Origin: Siniperca chuatsi
Lineage: Eukaryota > Chordata > Actinopteri > Centrarchiformes > Sinipercidae
DNA: 64,000 nucleotides
Direction of reading: 5' to 3'
NCBI RefSeq assembly: GCF_020085105.1
Contig: NC_058045.1
Location: 13,737,833-13,801,832 of the forward strand
The notes below the pieces were generated by a model that saw only the letters and a list, made by a program, of their open reading frames with translations, made no database searches and was not told the origin of the DNA. Of this stretch, positions 26,201-35,080 are shown piece by piece. The translations under genes and the position numbers were made by a program. How positions within the stretch are numbered: position 1 is the first letter of the stretch; the number at the start of each line of letters is the position of its first letter.

Positions 26201-27610
26201 TTTAGATCCCTAATGATTCTCTTAGTTTTATTCTTGCAGCGCCTCGTGGAAATATCCTTTAGGCAAGGTAGAGCACCACCTATTGTATGTTCAGCCTAAT
26301 GAACCACTCTTTGCAGGGCTGTACAGTCCTGTTCGGTGCTGTTTCTGTACCAGGCAGTGATGTTCCCCATCAGTATTCCTCAGTATTTGAGGAGATACCC
26401 AGAATTTCCTCAAGCATCTGAGGTGAAACAGTCTCTGCCTTGCCTTTCTCACCACTGAGTCAGTATGCAGCAAACAGGACAGGCCATCGGTGATATGGAC
26501 AACAAGGTACTCCACCCTCTCCACCGAGGACCCGTTGATATTAAGGGAGGGCATAGTTCCGTCCTTGCATCTTCCCAAAGTCCACTATCAGCTCAATAGT
26601 CTTGCTGACATTCAGGAGTAGGTTGTTGTCCTGACACCAACAGGTCAGGTAATTAAATAGCAAGTAAAGTCACATGCATAGATTGCATAATTGTTTTGCA
26701 GCACATTTCACATTTTTTCTTTGATTCTCTCTGACCTTGAAGGCAGTTCACATTGGAGAGTGTGGTTAACGTGGTGAAGCGTGTGGATGAGGTCCAGGGC
26801 AGCCGCTACCTTCTGGAGCTGGAGCTGAAAGATGTGAACGGCCAGCTGCTGCGCCTGTCACACTACATCTACACTCTGATTCGCCACAGCAGGCAACCCA
26901 GCAAGGACTTGAATTTCCAACGGCCGAAACCTCAGCTGGTGCTGTGTAACCCGGTGGGCTTCCGCTGGAATTCTGCTGCCACCGTCAACTTCATAGTACC
27001 GGGTACATACACCTTTTACCATGCTCATTACAGCCATTACATTCACCAACTCCTTCTTTTTCCTTGTGCTTCATTTTGTGTGTTGTCTTCTGTTTCTACT
27101 TTTCCTATCCAAAGAAACATTCATCATCAAGGTGCTCAGGTGTTGAAATTCAGACACATGACATAATTGATGACTTGATGACATTTTAGAAAACCACCAC
27201 GTGGGAAGCATTTTCAAACAACATAAGATTAACCTCAATATGTCAACATTTCCTTCTTGGACTTGATCTCCTTTTAGAAAGTACAATATTGACATTAATG
27301 GGCATTTCCTAACCACAGAATCCTTGTCAATATTACCTTATTAAAAGAAAGGCCTCTGTTATCTGTTTCAGTATCAGACTCAAAGCTGTATAAAGACTCA
27401 GATCTCAGTGGACCTTTTGAAAAACACTTTTTGGGAGTGATCCATATATTTACTTCAGTAATGAAATATTGGCATCCTGCTCAGGTCAACAATGTCCTTT
27501 GTCCACAAAGTAAATATTGCAATATTGGTTCTAGATAAAAATTTAAAAGTTCCTTTTCTCTATAGTAAAATACATGTATGATGCTATTTATAATCCTTTT
27601 CTCTGTGGTT

Positions 27611-27650
<40 letters not shown>

Positions 27651-30330
27651 TTAAGAAAAGGTGTTTACGCACTGATTTGACGCTCCCAAAAAAGATTGAG
27701 TGCAGCAATGTGTTTCTACATTTTGTCTTCGTCAGATAATACTAGAATACTAGAGTACTTGATAAAACGTCATGTCAAAACGTCATAGTTGGGAGCATGA
27801 ATTCAGTGCGACGGTGCCTTTTTCTTGATGTTGTTATTGCCTTTTTGACAATGCTTTGTGGCTTTATTTTCTAAATTGTTATTTGTTGTTACTGTTATTG
27901 TATATTATATGCTGTTTTTTGTTCTATGTTATGGTGAAATGTTAAGGCGACAATGTATATGTAATAATACTACATGAAATTTCCAGTACTCAAACACACA
28001 CATATCCCTTGATAGTTGCTGATGAGCAGCAGAAGCCAAAACATGCTCGCTAACAAACACTGAAGTGAATGGATTGTGGCTGCAGTTATTTTAAGTACAC
28101 AGGCATCGTTATGCATTACCTAAATAACTGATCATTTATTTGTACATCTTTCTCAGTCAAAAACCAGGCTCGGTGGGTGCAGCAGCTGATTGCTGAGATG
28201 GAACAACTGTTCAGAGAAACTGGAGACGCCAACTTCAATCTCATCATCACTGACTTCAACAGCACCGACATGGATGTGAGGAAGGCTCTACAGAAATCCT
28301 CTCTCCCCAGGTATGTGTTTGTGTTTCACTTTTACATTGAATCTGAACTTCTGAAGCTCATTACACAGGATATGCATGTACTATAATAATGCCTGTGGAA
28401 TTGATCAGGTACCAGTATGTGAAGCTGAGTGGAAACTTTGAGCGCTCCGCTGGTCTGCAAGCAGGTGTTGACCTCATAAATGTGAGTATCGCAACATCAC
28501 TGGGCAATAAAGCATTAAGATGAAGTGATGGATGTATGAATAGACAGTAATAATGAATCTCATTTTATATATTTCCCTCCTCATTCTCCCTCAGGATGAC
28601 CACAGCATTGTGTTTCTTTGTGACCTCCACATCCACTTTCCTCCCTCCATCATCGATACCATCAGGAAGCACTGTGTGGAGGGATACATGGCCTTTGCTC
28701 CAATAGTCCTGAGACTGGACTGTGGAGCTACTCCATTAGAGCCCAGAGGTACATGCAACTTTAGTTTTTATTTTCATGTAACTGTGGTTCCTTTTGAAAA
28801 TTAATAAAAAAATTTAAAAGTAATTCTTTTCTCTCTCTTGCTGAAATATAATACTAACATTTTTGTAAAGCACTAAAACTTTACCACTTGAGTCATCATT
28901 ATCAGAAATCTTTTAATGGAGTGTTCATATAGCAGTAGTTTTAAAATGAATGGTTAAACTGGTGGGAAATTCTTGAATTTGTCACTTGGAGTGTTGGTAC
29001 CCTGTTAGATGTACAGCAAAGAGGGAGACAGACACATCAATGCAGAAACGGTTTGGGCATATTGAGCAGATTGCTGTACATATTCTCAGTTTTCTGCATC
29101 AAGGCTCCCCTCCTTTTTTCTTTGAATTACTACTGACCCGTTTTAGGAGGCCCACTCTTCCACTGCTCCTTTGTCGATTTAGGGACTCAGTCTTAAACAA
29201 GCAGATGTGATTCCAGAGATGGAGGGGAATCTACACAGCAACCTCCACGTTCATGTCTTCATCTGTTCTTCTTGCGTTGACATGTTCGATTAATAACTTA
29301 CTGCCTACAGCCACACAAACTCAGACAAATATGCTCTACTGGCTAAACCTCTTTTAGTGAATCGTGGCAGCCAGTCATGCCAGGTGTGGCAGGTGTAGAT
29401 TCATAAAAATAATGTTTTTTCTCACATTGATATGAGATCTTAAAACAAAGGCAGTGGTCGTGGTAAGACGTGTATTGTGTGAGGCACAAAAAAGCAACAT
29501 AAGAGATGTAGAACGAAACTAGTAAAAACAATGCAAACAGCTTTAAATGAACATAGTCAGTAAAATTTGTGTGGATGTAGGTGACATTAAATTTTAATGA
29601 AAATGTGACCATCTGTGTTGCAGGTTACTGGGAGGTCAATGGCTTTGGTCTGCTGGGGATCTATAAGTCAGATCTGGATGCAGTTGGAGGAATGAACACC
29701 AAGGAATTCACAGACCGCTGGGGAGGAGAAGACTGGGAGCTCCTCGACAGGTGTGTGCCTCTCTTTTTTTTTTTTTTAAATGTCACTTAATAGATAGACT
29801 TGTGTGTTACTCATAGTTTTTTAGTCTATTTGCTCAATTTGCATTTGTTGTCTTCATTCAACTTTTTAGAAAAAAGTTTAAAAAACATTTGAACTGTTGA
29901 ACTGTGTTCACAACTCGTTCACAATCTATTATTGCAGGTTTTAAGCTGATTTAAATTTTGAACAAAAGAAATGCATTCAACCAAGTAGCATACTTATTTT
30001 TGGTTAATTGATTAGTTTATGTTCGATATTTATCATATTTATGTGTGAATCTGGACAACAACATAAAAGAGTTAACGTCAGTTTTGATTGATAGTAGGCC
30101 TAATAGTTCACTTAATATCGATATTGTGGCTTAAAACATTTGGGAACCACTGCCTTAAAGGCTAACGAAATTAAATGTAAGTAAACAAACTCTCCTCTGT
30201 TCTCTGCTCTAGGATTATCCAGGCAGGACTGGAAGTGGAGAGGATCTACTTGAGGAACTTCTTCCACCATTATCACTCCAAACGTGGCATGTGGAACCAC
30301 AGGATGTCGACCAGCCACAGCGGCCACTAG
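6185..30330 (+). CDS. b4galnt3: Beta-1,4-N-acetylgalactosaminyltransferase 3, complete (20 coding exons, 1099 aa)
   Basis: Type II Golgi enzyme that transfers GalNAc in beta-1,4 linkage to GlcNAc, making LacdiNAc on glycoproteins (family knowledge). Exons: 6185-6320, 10618-10673, 10796-10879, 12904-12999, 14614-14704, 14837-14937, 18320-18387, 19884-19962, 20124-20190, 20415-20549, 20692-20801, 23180-23280, 23484-23551, 23660-24881, 26743-27002, 28157-28310, 28409-28481, 28595-28748, 29624-29750, 30213-30330. They sum to 3300 nt, all in phase. Residues about 17-33 form the membrane anchor after a basic KKLRRYGK stretch. A PA14 domain starts near residue 93 ([35 protein letters not shown]). 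A long Lys/Gln-rich linker comes mainly from one 1222-nt exon. The C-terminal GT7-type domain has [19 protein letters not shown] (metal/donor site) and [12 protein letters not shown] (acceptor/catalytic). b4galnt4 is the alternative; the linker, PDCSYKPSY and [12 protein letters not shown] fit b4galnt3. Confidence 0.93.
8030..9170 (-). mobile_element. Penelope-like element remnant (Neptune-type), GIY-YIG endonuclease end
   Basis: The minus-strand frame 9167-8589 contains [15 protein letters not shown] followed by [13 protein letters not shown], the start of the GIY-YIG domain of fish Penelope-like retroelements. Downstream come [15 protein letters not shown] and a decayed TEPK...KELLSFLD ending, each typical of that protein C-terminus. 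A T-rich (complement) run and stop codons show decay; the reverse transcriptase part is missing. About 400 bp of 3' region follows, ending near 8060-8090 with a degenerate hammerhead-like core. Inserted antisense in a b4galnt3 intron. Confidence 0.72.
10048..10175. repeat. Fragment of a dispersed teleost repeat
   Basis: The segment combines ATTCAATTGTATTTAT with CCCTAACTATAAGCTTTATC and AAGTCTTCAGCCTGCTTTTA, which occur in the same order in a widespread fish repeat as I know it. It appears internally deleted. No intact ends seen. Confidence 0.45.
11380..11570. repeat. Dispersed repeat fragment plus nearby (AG)n microsatellite
   Basis: The CTCAAGAACCATTTGTCCAATCGA ... GTGGCGCTATAGCGACAAAC type of sequence recurs in fish intergenic DNA in my knowledge; only its pattern, not its family, is recognised. 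A pure (AG)n tract follows at 11622-11649. Confidence 0.35.
12432..12682. mobile_element. MITE-like element in a b4galnt3 intron
   Basis: The left end CTTAAAGGATCAGCTTAGAG and the complement of the right end (CTTAAAGAGTCAGTTCACCC) form an imperfect terminal inverted repeat. The inner part includes CACCTCCATGTATTGGGG and ATACCACTAGAGGTAAG, features of an abundant fish MITE opening with TTAAAGGAACAGTTCA. No coding capacity. It sits between exons ending 10879 and starting 12904. Confidence 0.55.
13364..13550. mobile_element. MITE with long terminal inverted repeats, nested insertion
   Basis: The left 45 bases (from GGTCCTGTCTAGATGGTAAC) and the complement of the right 45 bases (from GGTCGTGTCTAGATGGTAAC) are nearly identical, including TTTGCGGAAACTC and CTCGCGAGAT. 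Flanks read ATGTAAAC and ATAGTAAAC, an imperfect target-site duplication of about 8 bp. Non-coding. Confidence 0.7.
13597..14057. mobile_element. MITE with terminal inverted repeats (GTCCCAAATCCATACTAC type)
   Basis: Left end GTTCCAAATCCATACTACTT and the complement of the right end, GTCCCAAATCCATACTACAT, pair as terminal inverted repeats; similarity extends further inward with ATACTA-rich sequence. The ends resemble a hAT-like non-autonomous family common in teleosts (from memory). Nested in an older repeat. Confidence 0.65.
15100..18296 (+). mobile_element. L2-type LINE, near full length but decayed, inside a b4galnt3 intron
   Basis: Sense-oriented non-LTR retrotransposon between exons 14837-14937 and 18320-18387. 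An endonuclease part reads in pieces from about 15500 to 16110 (for example [10 protein letters not shown] at the EN end). The reverse transcriptase part follows from about 16900 ([35 protein letters not shown]). The C-terminal piece at 17814-18104 has [14 protein letters not shown] and [14 protein letters not shown], typical of L2/CR1 clade ends. The 3' end has AAGCACTTTGT and GTGCTCTATAAATAATAA, then an (ATT)n tail at 18251-18291. Many frameshifts and stops make it inactive. The 3' tail ends only 24 bp before the next exon. The 5' boundary is approximate. Confidence 0.88.
18866..18889. repeat. Short (ATATC)n tandem repeat
   Basis: About five copies of a pentanucleotide in a b4galnt3 intron. 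Confidence 0.8.
19565..19602. repeat. (CA)n microsatellite
   Basis: Nineteen uninterrupted CA units in the intron before exon 19884-19962. Confidence 0.97.
19625..19765. repeat. Fragment of the dispersed repeat also present at 25470-25600
   Basis: It shares CAGAACCTA..., AATCTGCTTG, the AGAGACT.ATACACAGAT segment and TTTATCTGACCA in the same order with the copy near 25470-25580. Both are in b4galnt3 introns and in the same orientation. Confidence 0.6.
20233..20263. repeat. Poly(A) run of 31 bases
   Basis: Homopolymer 43 bp after exon 20124-20190 of b4galnt3. It may be the tail of an old retroposed insert, but no SINE or LINE body is recognisable next to it. Confidence 0.9.
20947..21020. repeat. 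Dispersed teleost repeat (AATCAGAATCAGCTTTATT)
   Basis: The AATCAGAATCAGCTTTATTG...CAAG.AAGTTTACACATACAAGGAAT sequence is a well-known fish retroelement 3'-end signature (established by familiarity, not by search). Short fragment only. Confidence 0.55.
21224..22843 (+). mobile_element. Tc1-like DNA transposon with both ends and TA target duplication
   Basis: The left end CAGTCCCTGACAAAAGTCTT and the complement of the right end CAGCGACTGACAAAAGTCTT are terminal inverted repeats of about 28 bp, flanked by TA at 21222-21223 and 22844-22845. Another ACAAAACTTTTGTCTTGCC block inside the right end at about 22623-22641 suggests repeated transposase sites. Total length 1620 bp, normal for Tc1/mariner. 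It lies in the sense orientation in the b4galnt3 intron between exons 20692-20801 and 23180-23280. Confidence 0.93.
21546..22541 (+). pseudogene. Broken Tc1 transposase
   Basis: Begins with MPKIHPET at 21546 and then shifts frame near 21567. The main piece (to 22186) has the helix-turn-helix DNA-binding part ([26 protein letters not shown]) and the first catalytic aspartate (FSDES). A stop at about 22184 and further shifts follow: [11 protein letters not shown], with the second Asp, is in one frame at about 22236. [19 protein letters not shown], holding the last part of the DDE-type core, is in another. No intact protein can be made from this copy. Confidence 0.9.
24985..25660. repeat. Dispersed repeat interrupted by an inner MITE
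   Basis: The ends GGTTCCTAACTTTTTTGGCT (about 24998) and GGTTGGGAACCACTG (about 25645) are inverted relative to each other, a typical fish element of this kind. The middle is interrupted at 25064-25406 by a separate inverted-repeat element. Located in the b4galnt3 intron between exons 23660-24881 and 26743-27002. Confidence 0.55.
25064..25406. mobile_element. MITE with GAGCTGCAA/GGGCCGCAA terminal inverted repeats, nested
   Basis: Left end AGAGCTGCAATAATTAGTCG and complement of the right end AGGGCCGCAACTAACTATTG match as terminal inverted repeats; the interior is rich in ATCGATTAATCG-type sequence. A short remnant of the same family (TAGGGCTGCAACTAACAATG) is at about 62414-62435. Confidence 0.65.
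25790..26655 (-). mobile_element. 5'-truncated Rex1/Babar-like LINE, split by a SINE
   Basis: On the minus strand from 26650, [20 protein letters not shown] is followed by [20 protein letters not shown] and [18 protein letters not shown], the 3' part of the reverse transcriptase of a fish Rex1/Babar-type LINE. Frameshifts follow. The 3' UTR continues to about 25795 with a GTGACAAATAAACCTGATTG-like end and a TGATT/GATT-rich tail. A tRNA-derived SINE at 25910-26050 interrupts the 3' UTR. Antisense to b4galnt3. Confidence 0.75.
25910..26050 (+). mobile_element. tRNA-derived SINE with perfect 17-bp target-site duplication
   Basis: The head has an A box-like TAGCTCACCTGGTAGAG and a B box-like GGGTTCGAAACC, spaced closer than in a tRNA, so the middle of the tRNA head is deleted. 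The body contains CTTCATGTCATCCTCTCTCT and TCTAATAAAAGC and ends A-rich. Flanking direct repeats AAAAAGAGTTTAAATAG are identical at 25893-25909 and 26051-26067. Confidence 0.88.
27003..28156 (+). other. b4galnt3 intron with a 31-base poly(A) run
   Basis: Intron between exons 26743-27002 and 28157-28310. It contains an A-run at 27616-27646 and is otherwise AT-rich; no repeat family or gene was recognised in it. Confidence 0.6.
28749..29623 (+). other. b4galnt3 intron, unremarkable
   Basis: Intron between exons 28595-28748 and 29624-29750. I see no repeat or coding match in it. Confidence 0.5.
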
Positions 30331-31810
30331 GAGCGACAATGGTCACCTGCTGCTGCACCATGACAACGGTCACCCCAGTAACAACTACGGCAACCAGAGC
30401 ACTTTAAGGCCGGAGCATGATTCCTGCTACATAATAGTAATAGCTGCTGACCGACAGAGAGGGTCACATAGGATGCTGACATAGGGTTGGATACTGTCCT
30501 CAGTCACTCAAGCTCTGTCAAACAGCAAGTTACAGTGTTCAGCAGTTAAGTGGCAGCAGTGAAGGTTGTTGCTAAGGAGATACTACTGATATGCTCAAAG
30601 TTTATTCCACTGGATATACGTATATGTTGACTACTAAGAGGGTACTGGTCCATGAGTGCCATTGACTGTGTGATATTATAAATGAAGATACTGCTGTGCA
30701 TCATGTTGCTGACTGAAAACATGATGATCTGATGACCTAAATTAAATGATAGTTCACACACACAAACACAAGTGTCCTATGTCATAAAGATCACAAGTCT
30801 TACACTTGAGAAAAAGTTGTTTGTTTTGTTTGTGGCAAAATTAAATACATCTATTTAACTGCAGATTGTGTATACGGTAAACACAGCCTCATTTGTCATG
30901 TTGTAAATTATGGAATTATTTATTGTATCATTGGTTGTAGGGGGGTTGTTTTGGGCGTTATTTCTAAGTGTACTTCCATTTATGTGTTAAGTGCCCTCCC
31001 CATATTTGTTCTCATTAATATTAATTGTGCCTACTGTTGACTGACTGTTATTCAGGTACTGGGGCCACATAGGGCTGTTTTGTTTTTGTTTTTTTTTTAC
31101 AGACAAGACAGGAAAAACAATTTAATATTTAAGTGGTTTTCATGATTGTTTAATTTAGTTTTGTCAGAGGACAGTCAGTTAAAAAAAATGACTTGGATTT
31201 TTAGGTATGTTTGGGTTTTGTGTTGCCCAATGCATCACAGACAATATTGGCATATGAAATGGTAATCAAATATCAGAAAACTGAAACAATTATAAGAACA
31301 TTGCCACTTACCAAAGATAATAGTTGAAAATTGAGTAGGAGGACTCCTGTGCAGAAAAGTCAAAAAGCAGGGTTTATTTTTTGACATGACAGACTATTGA
31401 AAATGTCTGTGTAAATATAGCCAGGGCCATTTTAGTCAAGAAGTAGATTTACTGTAATTTATGTCCATGTAGCCAGCTCATATTATTTTTATTGATCTAC
31501 CTGATGAAGTTGTTTTTCAAAAGAATAATTATTTTGAGTGAATCTCAAGTCTATGAAGCTTCCCATTCTAACAGTGGGAAATATTGTTTTCACTGTCAAC
31601 ACAGTGAATACAGATAGGAAATGTAGTGTGAAAAATGATTGTGTATTTATCATATTGTTTCATTGTTATTTATACTAATGGCAGCATTTTCAGATTGTTC
31701 ACATTCCAGTTTTACAAACGTGTTGTGCCTGTCTTAGTCTTTTGAAATTGATACATGTTGATCCCTTTTACTTGTCATTTAGGGCAATAAAAACAACACA
31801 ATTCTTGTCT
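30331..31810 (+). other. b4galnt3: b4galnt3 3' untranslated region
   Basis: Non-coding sequence after the TAG at 30328-30330. AATAAA occurs at about 31785 (GGGCAATAAAAACAAC), the likeliest poly(A) signal. The region is AT-rich with many short T-runs. The precise 3' end is not determinable from sequence alone. Confidence 0.55.
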
Positions 31811-33586
31811 GACGCCAGACTACGCTGGTAGATTTGGTTTGTAACACTGCCAAGAATTGTGATGTTCCCCCCTTTTTCTTGTACCAAAGTGTTGAAGCTT
31901 TTGAAATTTGGTTTCTGGTTTTGCCAGAATGTTTGATGCTTTCTCATTTCCTCCTTTACTACGACTTCATCTCTTGTTTTTAGATATTCCTCATCCCTCT
32001 CTTTATGCTGGGAGTTAACCTCTGCCTTATTGTAGAGTTCTGCAGTCTCTTCTCAGGTTTTTTCCATTTTACACTGCCTTGACAAATTTGAGGAATAAAT
32101 TTCTCTTGCCTTCATTTCCATTACATTATTTGTACTTTTTTGATAATTGTCACATGCTATGCAAATAGTGAACTGAGACAAACGGCACAATTTCCAACTG
32201 ATATTACAAAACGGAGGTATTATGGCTATAAATTGTATGTCTAAAGTCTTTAAATAACAAAACAAAAACTAGTATAAATGAAAATCAAAATTTGTGCAAC
32301 AGGCTTTTCAGATACATCATGCTGTTGAAATGCCTCCTTGGCGTCTTCTAAACATATATTTGCATATCACCATTGTTGGATTTAAACCTTATATCTGGGA
32401 TATATCAAACCTTTTTAAAGCTATTCAGATAAACTCAAAAACTGGTTGTGTAATTGATGAAAGTGATTTTGTGATGAGTTGTTCTCTCTTCCCTAGGGGG
32501 GTTAGCTGAAGGTACGTGCAGATAACAATGTTAAAGAAAGGTGTGGTTCTATACTTTGAAATGTGGCAGGTACTCTGCCTCCATTTCTATCAATCCATAA
32601 CACACCTATACACCACACTCCAGCAGTGTCAGAACAGCAACACAACCAATGGCAGAAAAATGACAAGACACCCCATTATGGGTTCACAGGAAGATCCTGT
32701 ACTTCCACAGATGCTCGTGAACACTCCTAAATTCCTTGGAGGCTGACGACTCCATCCTGTCACCCTCCATCATTCAGCCTATGTCTTACTGACACTCTTT
32801 GATGTCAGCCCAAGGACAGCTACTAGTGTGTGGAACAGTGTTTACGGTTTATTATTGGAGTGGAATTCATTCCAGTCAAGAGGAAAGGCTAAGTATACCC
32901 TGACAGAAAATATGGTTGGTGCTTTGTCACTGTAAGTCAGTGGCATAACTTAGCAGAGACACTGTACATGAAAAACAGCTACAATACCCTTTTCATAACT
33001 GTGGAAAAGGACAATGTCAAGTCTGTTGCAATTATAAGTGGAATTCAATATTGTACCTGATGGATTCTTTGCAATATTTTTGTCAATTTAAATTCCACCA
33101 ACAGTAGAAATGTTCAGTGCCGCAGCATTAGAGTAGAGGCTCCATTTAGTTACTGTGTTTTACATATTTGCTTCAAATCTATTGTGAATATGTGTAAGTG
33201 AAACAAAATGAGAGGCAATATGTACACATTTATTGTATTCTTTTACATAACAGCATTATCAGGCAGTAATATACTGTGTATTCACAATGCTATTTTACAA
33301 ATAGTCTACTTGAGAACAGACTAAAAACTACAGTGACTTGAAAGTCATGTGTTTTATTACACTTCTGCCAAAACAGCTGCAGCTTCTAAATGCAGAAAGA
33401 AATCAATGAAAAGTCCAGCACAGGAACTACTGTTGTGACGGCAAATTTACAGTACGTCACTGCACTCTTTATATTTCACTGCTGAGCTTCATCAAACATG
33501 AGCCTCCCAGGCAATTTTCGATTTTCTAAAGCTTTTTCATTTACTTCTTTTGTTTTTCTTTTTTTAAATTTTTGACTCAATTATTA
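31811..33586. other. Intergenic DNA between convergent b4galnt3 and tnni1-like
   Basis: AT-rich sequence between two genes that point towards each other. It may include the tnni1-like 3' UTR at its right end: minus-strand AATAAA motifs occur at 33587-33592 and about 33228-33233. No gene or recognisable repeat. Confidence 0.5.
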
Positions 33587-33590
33587 TTTA

Positions 33591-35064
33591 TTACTCTCTA
33601 ACATCATGCATCAAAAACATCTTCTTCCTGCCCTCCATACCAGACATGGCCTCCACATTCTTACGCCAGTCACCCACCTCCAAGGTCAGCTCCTGAGGTA
33701 TCAAAACACACATATAGACCGTTTGGTTTTTGCAGTTTTCTTTTTTAAAGATTTTGGACACCTATATGTCTGCTTAAGTAGCTGTACCTTCTCTTGTTTG
33801 ATGTCCTCTTTCTTTACAGACTTGAGGTTTGACCTCAGGTCCATAGAGCCCTTGTTTTTGGATCCAAAGAGAGCTCTCATCATCTCATCTGCTGACACTC
33901 TCACCTTCCTCAGAGCTGGCTTCTTGAACTTTCCTCCGAGGTCCTGCACTTTTAGATTCAATTCATTGATCTAGAGATAGTGAAAAGTTTAGCTGGTGAC
34001 TTTTTGTTAATAAAGAACATTTTGTCTCGATGTATTTCTGTTTCAATGTTTTTCATTTAAATCTGGTGTGTCATGATGCATGATGACATACATCTCTGTT
34101 GTTCTTGATGACTTTGGCCTCACAGTCATACCGCTCCTCATCCACCATTTCAATCTTTGCATGAATCTGCTTACAGAGTTTCTACAACACAACAGCGAAC
34201 ACAAATATCCACACTATGTTTAAGTACAAGAACAAGACACTTGATGATTGTTTCTACATAATCAATCTTGTATGATTAGTCTTAGGGCCGTAGCCTGCTA
34301 TGTTTTACCTGACTGTATCTGACTGTTTTTTGCGATTCTCACCTGTAGGTCATCTGTATTTAAACCAATGAGCTGCAGCGGTGGAAGCTTCTCTCCCAGA
34401 TAGCGAACCTTCTCTTCCTCTCTTGCTGCCTTCTCTGCCTCCAGCTCTTCAGTCGCACGAGCCAGCAAGAGGATCTGGATGAGTCAAAGTTAACATGGAG
34501 AGAAGTATGTGAAATTTCATCAGTGCCTATAATTTTCTTATTCACAGATTTGTGTACAGTTGTAAATGTTAAAAAGTTAATACATGCATATTTGACATGT
34601 TTTTAAGAAGTGTTTACCTTCAATGAGAGCTTGCGGGAGGCTGAAATCTTGCATTTTGGCTGAAAATAATACAAAATATGACATATTACACCTGACCTTT
34701 TAGCTATAATGATGCAATTTAAATACCTTTTGTCAGAAACATTGCAAGATCTTTACCTGGAATAGCTAAACTAGGTTCCTATAGTTTGCCACAATTACTG
34801 GTACCGCTTTTTGGAATAGCTGCTCACCCACTAATGTGACTTGGCAATGTGACTTTGACTTACTATGTACCTTAGCATCTCACTAGACAGCAGCAGCTTG
34901 TAATGCCCAGTTTTTAGCTATGAAGAGTCTTGTCTAAATGCATGCTGCCTCTATGTTACATCATCAAACATACAAACACAAAACTACAGGTTAGCATAAT
35001 GGGGCTATTATTCATAAACACATTGTCTACTTGTTACTACCTTTGCTTCTGCCTTGGGAGCCAT
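33591..35064 (-). CDS. tnni1: Troponin I, slow-skeletal type (190 aa)
   Basis: Inhibitory subunit of the troponin complex on muscle thin filaments; it blocks actomyosin until calcium binds troponin C (family knowledge). Exons in transcription order: 35064-35041, 34659-34618, 34474-34343, 34181-34092, 33970-33788, 33692-33591, all phase 0 and summing to 573 nt. The start MAPKAEAK lacks the long cardiac N-terminal extension. Landmarks are SASRKLSLK (troponin C contact), the helix [37 protein letters not shown], the inhibitory region [19 protein letters not shown] (from residue 109) and [20 protein letters not shown] near the C-terminus. [15 protein letters not shown] favours TNNI1 over fast TNNI2. 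The tail FLMHDVRE after GRKKM is unlike the usual end. Paralogue letter cannot be assigned. Confidence 0.9.
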
Positions 35065-35080
35065 TGGTGATGTTGCGTAC

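Noticed and set aside
6185-30330. Assigning the glycosyltransferase as b4galnt4
   Set aside because: PA14 and catalytic domains are similar in both, but PDCSYKPSY, the basic linker and the [12 protein letters not shown] ending fit b4galnt3 better.
33591-35064. Fast-skeletal troponin I (tnni2) or cardiac tnni3
   Set aside because: [15 protein letters not shown] fits the slow type; no long cardiac N-terminal extension is present.
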